In this document: positions 34,143 to 43,435 of the stretch, piece by piece
How the letters are laid out: the number at the start of each line of letters is the position of its first letter
Position numbering within the stretch: position 1 is the first letter of the stretch
Assembly (NCBI GenBank): GCA_963843525.1
Contig: CAWJKM010000007.1
Span: forward strand, 992,001 to 1,056,000
Length of the DNA stretch: 64,000 bases
Source of the DNA: DATJPR01 sp963843525
Lineage (GTDB): Bacteria > Bacteroidota > Ignavibacteria > UBA10030 > UBA6906
Direction of reading: 5' to 3'
The notes under the pieces: generated by a model
Seen by the model: the letters and a program-made list of their open reading frames with translations, nothing else
What the model was told of the DNA's origin: nothing
Database searches by the model: none
Program-made: the position numbers and the translations under genes

Positions 34143-36250
34143 ATGAGCACCAGACAGCGATGTATCTTTCTGCTCTTCCTCCTGCTGTCGGCCGGTGGCG
34201 CTTACGGCCAATGGGTCCAGGTCGGCCCATCGGGATTCTTCACCAGCATTCTGAAGACGTCTGCAGGCATTTTCATCGGCACCGCAGGAAGAGGGGTGTT
34301 CTTTTCCGCCGACAATGGAGCGACCTGGCAATACACAAGTGGCGGACTGACCACCCTTAATGTGTCCGGGTTGGCGAGTATCGGAGAAAATCTGTTCGCC
34401 TCCACACACGGTGGGGGAGTGTTCCGGAGCACGGACAATGGGAGCAACTGGAGTCCGGTCAATACCTACTTGATTAGCCAGGACGTCGGTTGCATCACTG
34501 CCATTGGAACAGAGCTCTTTGCCGGCCCGGTGGGCTTCGGCGCGTTTCATTCCACCGACAACGGGTCGACATGGCTCCCCGCCGGAAAGGGACTGGGCAT
34601 AGATACGGTGAATATCTTCTACGCACATGGTTCGACTATTCTCGCGGGCGCGAGACATGGAGTCTATCGTACCACCGACGGTGGAAAGAATTGGACTTCT
34701 GCAGACGTCGGATCCGGCCCTTTGAGCATAGTCAATGGAATCGCATCGGTGGGGACGCTCCTCTTCGCATCGGTTCGCAACCAAGGGGTGTTCGTTTCGA
34801 CCGACGACGGGTCGCAATGGTCGTCCGCAAACAATGGTCTCTCCAACATCAATGTCACCAGTCTCACCGGCTTCCTCAACCCTCAAGGGAACTTAACGAC
34901 TCTTCTTGCGGGAACGACCACAGATGGCCTTTTTGCGTCGACAGACAGCGGGGCGCATTGGAACAGGCTGGAAATCGGGCAGTCGAGCGACCAGGTGAAT
35001 GTCCTTGCGACAGACAGTGCCACTATCTATGCGGCGCTCGGTGAAGGCGTGAGAGTATCGACCGACGGAGGCTCGCTCTGGAATGGGATCGGATTGTATC
35101 TGCCCACAAGTGTAGTGTCAACTTTCGGACGTGTCGACACGACACTTTTTGCCGGGACGAGTCGAAGTGGAGTGTATACCAGCACAGACGAGGGGACGAC
35201 GTGGAATACCGCCAATGAGCAACTCTCGAACACCGAGATTTCGGCAATGGCCGTAGGGGGCACCACGGTGTATGTGGGGACCAGCGGCGGGTCTTTCTTC
35301 TCGCGAGACATTGCTGCAACCAGTTGGACCGGAGGGGGAAGCGGACTCGCAAACTTGCACATCAACGCACTGGGAACCTCAGCGGGAATCCTTTTCTCCG
35401 CCCCGGGGCCGCGAGGAGTATACTATTCGACGGATAACGGGGGGAATTGGCTTGCCGGACAGGGATCGGTGGTATCGCCTTCAGGCACTCAGTTCATTTC
35501 CTTTGCAGTCGGAGCAGGATATCTCTTCGGCGGCTCATTGAATTACGGGCTGTTTCGGAGTGTCGACAAGGCAAAAAACTGGCTGCAGAAGAATAACGGA
35601 CTCGGTAATCTCACTGTACAGTCGCTCGTTGTGAACGGGGTCGCTTCTTTTTGCCGGCACCGCGGCGGGAGTGTACCGGACATCCAACAATGGGGACAAC
35701 TGGGAAGCAAGCGGCACTTCGACAGGAGGTCTGTCGATAACCAGTCTTGCTGTGATTGGCAACACTCTCCTTGCAGGCACGTCAGGTGCAGGAATCTACG
35801 TATCGACGGACCAGGGAAATTCGTGGCAATCCGCAATTGAGGGGATGCCGCAGGCATCGATAAATGCCCTGCTGAGCGACGGCGTTGAAGTCTTCGCCGC
35901 ATCATCGCTGGGCGGAGTCTATCGCCGTTCATTGGCCGAACTGCTTTCCACTTTGACAAGCGTTCCCGCGCGAGAGGTGTTGCCTTCCAGTTTCTCTCTT
36001 CTTCAAAACTATCCAAACCCGTTCAATCCGACAACAGTTATCAGCGGACAGTGGACAGTAGACAGTAAGGTGAACCTGGTGGTGTATGATGTGCTTGGGG
36101 CGTGAGGTGGCGGTGCTAGCGGATGGTAGATTTCCAGCCGGACAATTTTCTTTCACGTTCGAAGCAAAGAACCTGGCGGGCGGCGTGTATTTCTACCGAC
36201 TCACCGCCGGCTCGTTTGTCGAGACGAAGAAGATGATTTTGGTGAGATAA
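34143..36250 (+). pseudogene. Secreted Asp-box repeat protein with T9SS sorting domain, two frameshifts
   Basis: Signal peptide at 1-22 (RCIFLLFLLLSAGGAYGQ). More than ten Asp-box/BNR units follow (such as STDNGSNW, STDDGSQW, STDEGTTWN), predicting a beta-propeller. The frame breaks near 35645-35655 (a CTTCTTTTT tract) and continues as FAGTAAGVYRTSNNGDNW. It breaks again at the four Gs 36097-36100; with three Gs LGREVAVLADG is restored. The C-terminus is a type A sorting domain (NYPNPFNPTT ... GGVYFYRLTAGSFVETKKM), so the product would be exported by the type IX system and attached to the surface. Either a pseudogene or two sequencing errors in homopolymers. Confidence 0.85.
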
Positions 36251-36369
36251 GGACAGATACGGGCATACGGTAGTAGCTCCTTGCTACGATCTTTCTGTTG
36301 AATGTCGGCCCATCTTTTGGTACCTTTCTCACCAATTCTCAATCCTTCAATTACCCTTTCCATCGGCAT

Positions 36370-37380
36370 ATGCATCAAGTCGTTCTTATCCCTGGTGATG
36401 GTATCGGTCCGAGCATCTGTGCGGTGGCCGTCCGTGTCATCGAAGCCTCCGGCGTAAAGATCGAATGGATCCCCGTCGAAGCCGGGATGTCCGCCATCGA
36501 CAAGTACAAAGACCCCTTGCCGCAACACGTCCTCGATGCGGTTTCTTCCACACGGGTTGCCCTGAAAGGTCCACTCACGACGCCTGTGGGTTCAGGGTTC
36601 CGGAGCGTAAACGTCGCGTTGCGAAAGGAATTCGACCTGTACTCGAATCTCCGGCCGGCACGATCGTTCGAAGGTGTGCAGTCGCGCTTCAAAGATATCG
36701 ATATCATCATTGTGCGGGAGAATACCGAGGAATTCTATGCGGGGATCGAACACTACATCGATCCCCAGCGCAGCGCCGCGGAAACGATCGGTGTGGTGAC
36801 ACGGTCTGGATCGGACCGCATCATCCGTTACGCGTATGAGTATGCGCGGGCACACGGACGCAAAAGGGTGACGACCGTCCACAAGGCGAACATCCTGAAG
36901 TATACCGGGGGTCTCTTCCTGGAGGTTTCAAGGAAAGTGGGGGCGGAATATCCCGACATCGTTACCGACGACAAGATCATCGACAATATGGCGATGCAGA
37001 TGGTGATGAACCCCAACCAGTTCGATGTCATCGTCACCACGAATCTCTTCGGCGATATTCTGTCGGACCTTGCCTCTGGCCTGGTCGGCGGTCTGGGCCT
37101 CGCTCCGGGCGCAAACATCGGATACAATGCGGCGATCTTCGAGGCGGTCCATGGGAGTGCACCCGACATCGCGGGCATGAATATCGCAAATCCGACCGCC
37201 GTCGTCCTCGCCGGTGTCATGCTCCTGAGGCACCTTAAGGAAGATGCGGCGGCAGACAGGATCGAAAAAGCTGTGGCTGATGTGCTCAGGGAAGGAAAGG
37301 CCGTCACAAAGGATTTGAATCCGAAGATCGCCGTAGGAACGAAGGAGATGGGGGAGGAGATCGTGCGAAAGCTCGGTTAG
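36370..37380 (+). CDS. NAD-dependent isocitrate dehydrogenase (IDH/IMDH family)
   Basis: 336 residues, short NAD-type form. It begins MHQVVLIPGDGIGPSI, has the substrate-binding SGFRSVNVALRKEFDLYSNL, RENTEEFYAG (typical for isocitrate rather than isopropylmalate), the catalytic lysine region HKANILKYT and the metal-binding DNMAMQMV and DILSDLASG. It oxidises isocitrate to 2-oxoglutarate in the citric acid cycle; homo-isocitrate dehydrogenase is a less likely alternative. ATG 36370 gives the family start; the TTG 72 bases upstream is rejected. A heptanucleotide repeat array follows the stop. Confidence 0.85.
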   Translation: MHQVVLIPGDGIGPSICAVAVRVIEASGVKIEWIPVEAGMSAIDKYKDPLPQHVLDAVSSTRVALKGPLTTPVGSGFRSVNVALRKEFDLYSNLRPARSFEGVQSRFKDIDIIIVRENTEEFYAGIEHYIDPQRSAAETIGVVTRSGSDRIIRYAYEYARAHGRKRVTTVHKANILKYTGGLFLEVSRKVGAEYPDIVTDDKIIDNMAMQMVMNPNQFDVIVTTNLFGDILSDLASGLVGGLGLAPGANIGYNAAIFEAVHGSAPDIAGMNIANPTAVVLAGVMLLRHLKEDAAADRIEKAVADVLREGKAVTKDLNPKIAVGTKEMGEEIVRKLG

Positions 37381-37452
37381 TAGGCAGTAGGAAGTATGCA
37401 GTAGGGAGAAAGCAGTAAGCAGTATGCAGTAGGCAGTAGGCAGAAAGAAGTA
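37380..37452. repeat. Heptanucleotide tandem repeat array
   Basis: About ten consecutive degenerate 7-bp units of the type taggcag (variants taggaag, tatgcag, tagggag, aaagcag, taagcag) fill the 75-base gap between the convergent dehydrogenase and peptidase genes. The units overlap the TAG stop of the dehydrogenase. Confidence 0.85.
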
Positions 37453-37454
37453 GG

Positions 37455-38846
37455 CTAGGTATTCGTCATTGATGCGGTGAGCGGTGTTCCTGTTGAGTTG
37501 CACAAGACGATCTCGCCAAGGTTAAGCTGTTCAATCCCCGGTCGGATTTCTTTTACATCACCTACCACCACAACCGCCATAGCGGACACGTCGAGATACA
37601 GTCGCGCAACACGTTTCACATCTTCGCGCGTGACCTGTCCCACATTCTTCACGTACTCGTTGTAATAATTGTCCGGAAGGCCGTAGAGTGCGATCGATTG
37701 CAGCGCGGTTGCGATTTGCATCGGCGTTTCAAACGTCAGGGCAAACGACCCGCTGATCCCTTTCTTCGAAAACTCGATCTCCTCTACGGTGAGCCCCTCC
37801 GCATGGACCTGTGAGATTTCAGTGATCAACTCCGCAATGGCGCGATCCGTTTTTGCGGAAATGAAACCACCGGAGACAACGAATGGCCCCTCTTTCCTGG
37901 CAAACCTGAAATACGATCCCGCCCCATAGGTATAGCCGTTGCGTTCACGAAGGTTCAGATTGATCCGGCTCGAAAACTGACCGCCCAGAATCCGATTCAT
38001 GACAATCAGTGGGAAGTAGTCGGGTGTGCTTCGCGGAAGCCCTGGACGTCCGATCCGGATCTCCGACTGCGAGGCACCAGGTTTGTCGACGAGGAACACC
38101 TTCCGTTTGTCCGGCGGGGGCACCGGCGGCAAATCATCAGCACTGTGTACGCCGTGTTGCCACCCCGCCAGAGCAGTTTCGAGTCTTGGCAACAGCTCTG
38201 CCCCCCTGACGTCGCCCACCACAATCAACGTGGAAGCTTCCGGCCGATAGAATGAATTGTAGAAAAGGGTGAGATCTTCGCGACGGATCGACCGGAGGGA
38301 TTCTTCTGTCCCCGAGGGGTCGTTTCCGTAGGGATGCGCGCCGTACACAATTCGGTTGAAGGCGACGTTTGCGACGTACGATGCGCGGTCACGTTGCTGA
38401 AGCAAGGAGGTGAGTCGCTGACTCCTGGTGCGTTCCAGTTCTTCTTCTGGAAAAGTCGGTGATGATACAACCTCCCCGAACACCGTGAGCGCTTCGTCAA
38501 GATGTTTCGTCAAGGTATGGAGAAAAGCCGATGTTGCGTCGAGTCCTGCACGAATCGACATCACGGCTCCGATGAAATCCAGTCGGTCAGCGATCGTGAG
38601 AGCCGTCATAGTCGCGGACCCGGATTCCATCATTTCCGCCGTGATACTTGCGAGGCCGGGGAGAGCGGACGGGTCACGGTCAGTGCCCGCGTTCACGATG
38701 AGGTTGAAGGCGATGCTCGGAAGCGTGTGCTTCTCCACAAGCCAGACTGATAAGCCGTTGGAAAGTGTATGCTTCTCGATCGCAGGGAGATGCAATTCGG
38801 GCGGAGGTTGAGGTGCAGGACGTTTCGTCAGATCGAGGAGGCTCAC
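37455..38846 (-). CDS. M16-family peptidase homologue lacking the zinc motif
   Basis: 463 residues with the M16 fold: TLSNGLSVWLVEKHTLPSIA (about 28-47) at the start and the C-terminal R/Y region GRPGLPRSTPDYFPL. At the position of HxxEH the sequence reads GLASITAEMMESGS, so the zinc ligands are absent. In M16B enzymes such a subunit pairs with an active one and supplies substrate-binding residues (here YTYGAGSYFRFA). It follows the active gene by one base on the same strand, supporting a heterodimer. Confidence 0.88.
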   Translation of the reverse strand: MSLLDLTKRPAPQPPPELHLPAIEKHTLSNGLSVWLVEKHTLPSIAFNLIVNAGTDRDPSALPGLASITAEMMESGSATMTALTIADRLDFIGAVMSIRAGLDATSAFLHTLTKHLDEALTVFGEVVSSPTFPEEELERTRSQRLTSLLQQRDRASYVANVAFNRIVYGAHPYGNDPSGTEESLRSIRREDLTLFYNSFYRPEASTLIVVGDVRGAELLPRLETALAGWQHGVHSADDLPPVPPPDKRKVFLVDKPGASQSEIRIGRPGLPRSTPDYFPLIVMNRILGGQFSSRINLNLRERNGYTYGAGSYFRFARKEGPFVVSGGFISAKTDRAIAELITEISQVHAEGLTVEEIEFSKKGISGSFALTFETPMQIATALQSIALYGLPDNYYNEYVKNVGQVTREDVKRVARLYLDVSAMAVVVVGDVKEIRPGIEQLNLGEIVLCNSTGTPLTASMTNT

Positions 38847-38847
38847 G

Positions 38848-40143
38848 TTATTTGTCCACCCCCGCGGAAAGATCCCTTCGACCCGTTGGGACGATACTCA
38901 GTTGCACATAGTGTTCACGAAAAACCGATCGGGCCGCATCGAGGACCTCTTCCGGAGAAATGTCCTTGAATCGATCCAATTCCGTGTTGTAGGTCCCCGC
39001 ATCACCCGTCATCGTAAACGCGGTCGCGAGTCCATTGGCCTTCCCGAGGGCCGTCGCCAGTCTCCCGACGAGTGAAGCCTCCTTGTTGTTGACCGCAGTT
39101 TGAATTTCGCGTTCGGTGACCCCGTTGTCCAGGGCATCGTTGAGAACCGCATGCATTGCCGCTTCCATTTCCCCAAGGGATTTTCCCTCCTTTGGAGTGA
39201 TCTGGATCCCCGCTATCCCATCGATCTCCCCTCCGTCCTGATATGCATTGACGGACTGTGCGATCTGTTTGTCGTATACGAGGGTCTTGTAGAACCGGGA
39301 GTTTTTACCGGCACTTAGGATGTCCGTGAACACGTCGAGGAGCGCGTCCTCACGTGTGTGGCCCCGGGCGCTCCGCCATTGCAGGTACAACTTGGGAAGT
39401 TGAACGGGTTCTTCTTCCACAAGAATTCGGTCCTCACCGAGACGGAAGGCGGGTGGCCGGGGACGTTCCGGAAGCGATGCACTTGGAATCGGTCCGAAAT
39501 ATTGTTCCAGCCAATCTCGCAGCCGACCGGACTCGAAGTTTCCGGTGACGACAACGCAGGCGTTGTTCGGCGCGTAGTACGTAGAGAAGAAATCCCCGAC
39601 GTCCCCGAGCGTGGCGGCGTCGAGGTCTTCCATGGACCCGATAACGGGCCAGCTGTACGGGTGGTTGGATGGGAAGAGGGCTCTGGCCAGTTTTTCAAAA
39701 GCGGTCCCGTAAGGTTGATTGTCATAATTCTGCCGGCGTTCATTCTTCACGACGTCGCGCTGGTTATCGAGTTTCTCCTGTGTCAGGGCAGGGAGGAGGT
39801 AGCCCATCCGGTCTGCCTCAAGAAAGAGGGCGAGTTCCAGGTAGTTCGCGGGGACCGATTCGTAGTAATTCGTCCGGTCCTCGGATGTTGAACCGTTGAT
39901 GTTCGCGCCGATTTCCTGGAGGAGTTTGAAATGCTCTCCGTCGGCAACATGTGCCGATCCCTTGAACATCATATGCTCAAAGAGATGCGCGAACCCCGTT
40001 TTCCCCGGGCGCTCGTTTTTCGAACCCACATGGTACATCATCATGACGGCTGCGACGGGTACAGTCTTGTCCTGGTGCAGGATGACGTGCAGTCCATTCG
40101 CGAGCGTATACTGATCAAACGGTATTGTCAGCTGGGTGTTCAA
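38848..40143 (-). CDS. M16-family zinc metallopeptidase (active subunit)
   Basis: 431 residues from TTG 40143 (MNTQLTIPFDQYTLANG), preceded by GGAG nine bases upstream. The longer open frame further upstream is antisense to the neighbouring lipoprotein gene and is rejected. The zinc motif HLFEHMMF is near residue 52, with the distal glutamate in the ANINGSTSEDRTNYYESV region. The C-terminal domain is M16_C type. It degrades peptides, probably in the periplasm or cytoplasm; no signal peptide is seen. First gene of a two-gene minus-strand operon with its inactive partner. Confidence 0.88.
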   Translation of the reverse strand: MNTQLTIPFDQYTLANGLHVILHQDKTVPVAAVMMMYHVGSKNERPGKTGFAHLFEHMMFKGSAHVADGEHFKLLQEIGANINGSTSEDRTNYYESVPANYLELALFLEADRMGYLLPALTQEKLDNQRDVVKNERRQNYDNQPYGTAFEKLARALFPSNHPYSWPVIGSMEDLDAATLGDVGDFFSTYYAPNNACVVVTGNFESGRLRDWLEQYFGPIPSASLPERPRPPAFRLGEDRILVEEEPVQLPKLYLQWRSARGHTREDALLDVFTDILSAGKNSRFYKTLVYDKQIAQSVNAYQDGGEIDGIAGIQITPKEGKSLGEMEAAMHAVLNDALDNGVTEREIQTAVNNKEASLVGRLATALGKANGLATAFTMTGDAGTYNTELDRFKDISPEEVLDAARSVFREHYVQLSIVPTGRRDLSAGVDK

Positions 40144-40254
40144 CGTGCGGCTCTCCGGATGGGACTGGTGGAAGGGGAGGGCACACCATCGGATGAATGG
40201 AGTCGCGGAGTGCAGCACACGGATGGATGAGAACGGTTGATTTGAAGAATTCCC

Positions 40255-40283
40255 TTGTGTACCATTGATACAGACAATATGGC
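40255..40283 (+). promoter_or_regulatory. Weak promoter upstream of the GWxTD lipoprotein gene
   Basis: TTGTGT (40255-40260), 17-base spacer, TATGGC (40278-40283); the -10 ends nine bases before the ATG, so the leader would be very short. Confidence 0.35.
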
Positions 40284-40292
40284 AATTGCACG

Positions 40293-41708
40293 ATGAAAAG
40301 TCCAGGCCTTGGCTTCGCTGCCGCCGCTGGCCTGCTCCTCCTTGCGGGATGCGGTGGACCTCCGACGCTCGATCTCGGGCAACCCGGAAAGAGTCTGACC
40401 TACATCCCGGGGACTCCCTCTTTTGATTTCGAGGCGATTCCCGACGACGCAAATGGAAGCGTTCAGGTGTCGCTCTCCCTTCCCTCCTCCTCACTTACTT
40501 TCTTGAAATCACCGAACGGCTTTGCGGCGCATCTCGAGATCGACGTGCGCGCATTTGCCACACGTGTGGACACGTTGATTCGCGACTACTCATGGCCCGA
40601 CACCATCGCGGTGCGGACCTTTGGAGAAACAACACGCGAGGATGCATGGGTTCTTTCGCGATCCTTCAAATTCGTGCCGGGGGATGTCCGCGTGGTTGTG
40701 GAAGTGCTTGACGATGCCACCGGGAGGCGCGAAATTCGATCCGAACGTCTGCGCATTCCTTCCCCGAATGAGTTGCACCCATTCATAGGGCGGATTATCC
40801 TTCAGGCACGAGGGGAAGGGGGGTGGGCGACGATTGTCCCATTGCACATCCCCTCATCGCTTCCCGATCTCCGGGCTTCGGCACGGATCTTCGGAATGCA
40901 GAAGGGGGAAGAGGGCAATGCCCGGTTCAGTCTCCTCCAATTCAAAGTAGCCGACGTCGTTGCACAGCCCCCGTACTTTTTTTCCGATTTTCTTCCGACA
41001 CCAGGGGAGGCCAAACAGGTGTGGTTTGACAGGCCCGACACGGTTCGTTCCGAACGAATTGCCGTTGCGATTCATCGATCAGAGAATCCTGCTCTCCTGT
41101 ATCCCCTCGATGGTCTTCAGCCGGGGCTGTATGAGCTTTCATTGAGTGTCACCCTCCCCTCGAGATTGGAGGGTCCTGACTCAATCCTCGAGGCAAATCG
41201 GGTCTTTTCCATTAAGTCGCCTACCTTTCCGAAGCCTTCGACACTGAAGGAGTTGACTGATGCAATGACATATCTTCTCAATCCAAGAGAGAAGAGGCTT
41301 TTCGAAGCGGTTCGATCGCAAAGGGAATTGCGGGATGTCTTTGACTCGCTCTGGCTCTCCTTCCGGCCGACCAAGGAGGAGGCATCGGCATTACTGAAGC
41401 GGTATTATACCCGGGTGGAAGAGGCGAACAGGTTGTACACGGACTTCAAGGAGGGGTGGAAGACGGATCGTGGGATGCTCTATATCATTTTCGGACCGCC
41501 GCAGTACATCATGAATTCTCTCGACCGTCAGATCTGGACCTATGATCTGCCGGGGACATCACAAGAAGTCCAGTTCATTTTTCGCCGGGTGATTATCGGC
41601 GGGGGGGAGATTTCCATGAGGACGTTTGTTTTATACAGGGATACCTCCTACGAATGGGCCTGGGATCAAATGGTGAGCCGATGGCGGTATGGAGGAAGCG
41701 GATGGTAG
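40293..41708 (+). CDS. GWxTD-domain lipoprotein
   Basis: 471 residues. The signal sequence ends in a lipobox (LLLLAGC, Cys about 20), so the mature protein is lipid-anchored. The C-terminal third is the GWxTD domain: FDSLWLSFRPTKEEASALLK, YYTRVEEANRLYTDF, then GWKTDRGMLYIIFGPPQYI at about 387-405. The domain is known from Bacteroidota and Acidobacteriota envelope proteins of unknown function. The N-terminal part is beta-rich. It is transcribed away from the M16 pair. Confidence 0.85.
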   Translation: MKSPGLGFAAAAGLLLLAGCGGPPTLDLGQPGKSLTYIPGTPSFDFEAIPDDANGSVQVSLSLPSSSLTFLKSPNGFAAHLEIDVRAFATRVDTLIRDYSWPDTIAVRTFGETTREDAWVLSRSFKFVPGDVRVVVEVLDDATGRREIRSERLRIPSPNELHPFIGRIILQARGEGGWATIVPLHIPSSLPDLRASARIFGMQKGEEGNARFSLLQFKVADVVAQPPYFFSDFLPTPGEAKQVWFDRPDTVRSERIAVAIHRSENPALLYPLDGLQPGLYELSLSVTLPSRLEGPDSILEANRVFSIKSPTFPKPSTLKELTDAMTYLLNPREKRLFEAVRSQRELRDVFDSLWLSFRPTKEEASALLKRYYTRVEEANRLYTDFKEGWKTDRGMLYIIFGPPQYIMNSLDRQIWTYDLPGTSQEVQFIFRRVIIGGGEISMRTFVLYRDTSYEWAWDQMVSRWRYGGSGW

Positions 41709-41719
41709 TGATTTTCGCC

Positions 41720-41948
41720 CCCAGAAAAAGATGGTTGCCTACCCTGCCATCTTTTTTTTTGCCGCAGGGGGCAAAAACATGGCAGGCTAGGCAACCATGG
41801 TTTTTCGGCGGCCTCGGGGCAAAAACATGGCAGGCTAGGCAACCATCGTTTTTCGGCGGCCTGCGGGCAAAAACATGGCAGGCTAGGCAACCATGGTTTT
41901 TCGGCGGTCTGGGGGCGAAAACATGGCAGGCTAGGCAACCATGTTTTG
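41720..41948. repeat. 48-bp tandem repeat array of hairpins, with one inverted copy
   Basis: Four direct copies with exact 48-bp spacing start their core acatggcaggctaggcaacc at 41777, 41825, 41873 and 41921. Each core is flanked by an A run and a T run, and its ends (acatgg with ccatgt or ccatgg) are self-complementary, so each unit resembles a bidirectional terminator. An inverted copy (atggttgcctaccctgccat, about 41732-41751) precedes them with one mismatch. Units are joined by TTCGGCGGCCT-type linkers. The array separates the lipoprotein gene from the dihydrouridine synthase promoter. Confidence 0.9.
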
Positions 41949-41949
41949 G

Positions 41950-41978
41950 TTGTTTCGATTTCCATTTCTCTGTATTTT
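41950..41978 (+). promoter_or_regulatory. Promoter of the dihydrouridine synthase gene (leaderless)
   Basis: TTGTTT (41950-41955), 17-base spacer, TATTTT (41973-41978). The start codon ATG 41985 lies 7 bases after the -10, where transcription should begin; no Shine-Dalgarno is present. Confidence 0.6.
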
Positions 41979-41984
41979 GGTACT

Positions 41985-42992
41985 ATGAAGATCGGCGGAA
42001 TTGACATACCTCAGGCGATTCTCCTGGCGCCGATGGAGGACGTGACGGATCTTCCCTTCCGGTTGATCTGCAAACGGCTGGGAGCGGATGTCGTCTATAC
42101 GGAATTCGTGAATTCGGACGGCCTCGTGCGGGGTTCCGACAAGACGAAGCGTAAAATGACCTTCCTCCAGGAAGAACGCCCTGTGGGGATCCAGATCTAC
42201 GGAGGTGAAATTTCGGCCATGGAGGGGGCAGCCCGGATGGCGGAAGAAATGGATCCCGATCTCATCGATATTAACTCCGGATGCTGGGTTCGTGACGTTG
42301 CGCTGCGAGGGGCAGGGGCCGGACTTCTCCGCGATCTCCCGAAGATGGAGCGACTTGCCTCTACGGTGGTCAATGCTGTGAAAAAACCGGTAACGCTGAA
42401 AACTCGGCTGGGTTGGGACGCCGAATCAATACTGATTGTGGACGTGGCGCGCATGTGCGAGGCGGTGGGGATCCGGGCATTGACCATCCACTGCCGCACG
42501 CGCGACCAGGGACACAAGGGCGAGGTGGATTACAGCTGGATACCGAAAATAAAAGCGGCGGTCTCCATTCCGATTATCGTCAACGGTGATATCACGACTC
42601 CCCAGGAAGTGAAGAACGCTTTCGCCCAGACCGGCGCGGATGGGGTCATGATCGGCAGGGGAGCGATTAACAACCCATGGATATTCTCCCAGGCAAAGCA
42701 CTACCTCGCGACCGGAGAATTGCTTCCGGAACCGACCGTCCAGGAACGTGTGGAATTGCTCAAGGAACATTTGCGCCTCGCTGTCGAATACAAGGGCGAA
42801 CGAACGGGCGTGATTGAGCTGCGGAAGCACTATTCGGGATTTCTACGGGGCATGCCGAATGTCTCTAAAGTGCGCATGGAACTCATGCAGTTCACCGAGG
42901 CCGCACCAATTTTCGACCATCTCTCCCGATGGCTTGAGCTGTATGCGCCCGCCGGTCATCCCGTCCCTGTCGATTGGTCGCTGGAAGGGTAA
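41985..42992 (+). CDS. dusB: tRNA-dihydrouridine synthase (DusB-like)
   Basis: 335 residues, FMN-dependent TIM barrel that reduces specific tRNA uridines. It begins with IPQAILLAPMEDVTDLPFR (about 6-24), has TEFVNSDGL, VGIQIYGGE, DINSGCWVRDVALRGAGAGLL (catalytic Cys about 99), HCRTRDQGHKG (about 180) and NGDITTPQE (about 201). The usual GCP around the cysteine reads GCW here. ATG 41985 is the first family-like start. The next gene begins directly after its stop. Confidence 0.9.
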   Translation: MKIGGIDIPQAILLAPMEDVTDLPFRLICKRLGADVVYTEFVNSDGLVRGSDKTKRKMTFLQEERPVGIQIYGGEISAMEGAARMAEEMDPDLIDINSGCWVRDVALRGAGAGLLRDLPKMERLASTVVNAVKKPVTLKTRLGWDAESILIVDVARMCEAVGIRALTIHCRTRDQGHKGEVDYSWIPKIKAAVSIPIIVNGDITTPQEVKNAFAQTGADGVMIGRGAINNPWIFSQAKHYLATGELLPEPTVQERVELLKEHLRLAVEYKGERTGVIELRKHYSGFLRGMPNVSKVRMELMQFTEAAPIFDHLSRWLELYAPAGHPVPVDWSLEG

Positions 42993-43355
42993 ATGGAAAA
43001 AAAGGTCAAACGCCTTGCAATCGCCGATCTTCTCATCGGGGTCCTGCACCTTGCGGGCGGCATCAGTCTGATGCTCTTTGTCGGCGGCGCGCCTTTTGCC
43101 TTCGGCGACACGGCACGGGAAACGTTTTCAGGGGTCATGCTCTCTCTCGCCGCCCTCCTTCTCCTCTCTTCAGGCATCCTTGCGCTCATCGGCTGGCGGA
43201 TGATCATCACACGAACGGCAAAGGGACGCGTCATCGGTCTCTTCGCCGCGTTCTTTCTGGTGATCATGATTCCCTTCGGAACGATCGTGGGCTCCTATGG
43301 CATATGGCTGCTCTTCCAGGACAACATTGAGCAACTCTTTCCTGCCCGATCCTGA
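42993..43355 (+). CDS. Small membrane protein of unknown function
   Basis: 120 residues with three to four hydrophobic helices (about 9-31, 46-68, 80-105), basic ends and no recognised motif. ATG immediately follows the stop of the dihydrouridine synthase gene, so the two are probably co-transcribed. Function cannot be assigned. Confidence 0.65.
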   Translation: MEKKVKRLAIADLLIGVLHLAGGISLMLFVGGAPFAFGDTARETFSGVMLSLAALLLLSSGILALIGWRMIITRTAKGRVIGLFAAFFLVIMIPFGTIVGSYGIWLLFQDNIEQLFPARS

Positions 43356-43397
43356 CTTTCAAATCGCCTGCCCATCCTCCTCCCCCTTTCCGCATTG

Positions 43398-43426
43398 TTG
43401 TATGTCTGGGACGATCTTGTTAATTT
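43398..43426 (+). promoter_or_regulatory. Promoter of polX (near-leaderless)
   Basis: TTGTAT (43398-43403), 17-base spacer, TAATTT (43421-43426). ATG 43436 lies only 10 bases after the -10, giving a leader of about 3 bases. Confidence 0.55.
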
Positions 43427-43435
43427 TCCCCACTT

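Noticed and set aside
41720..41948. CRISPR array
   Set aside because: The repeats are contiguous 48-bp units without unique spacers, and no cas gene is nearby.
41654..42007. Open reading frames on both strands with a 16-residue repeat peptide
   Set aside because: They arise because the 48-bp DNA repeat is divisible by three; no ribosome-binding site, and both strands are open at once.
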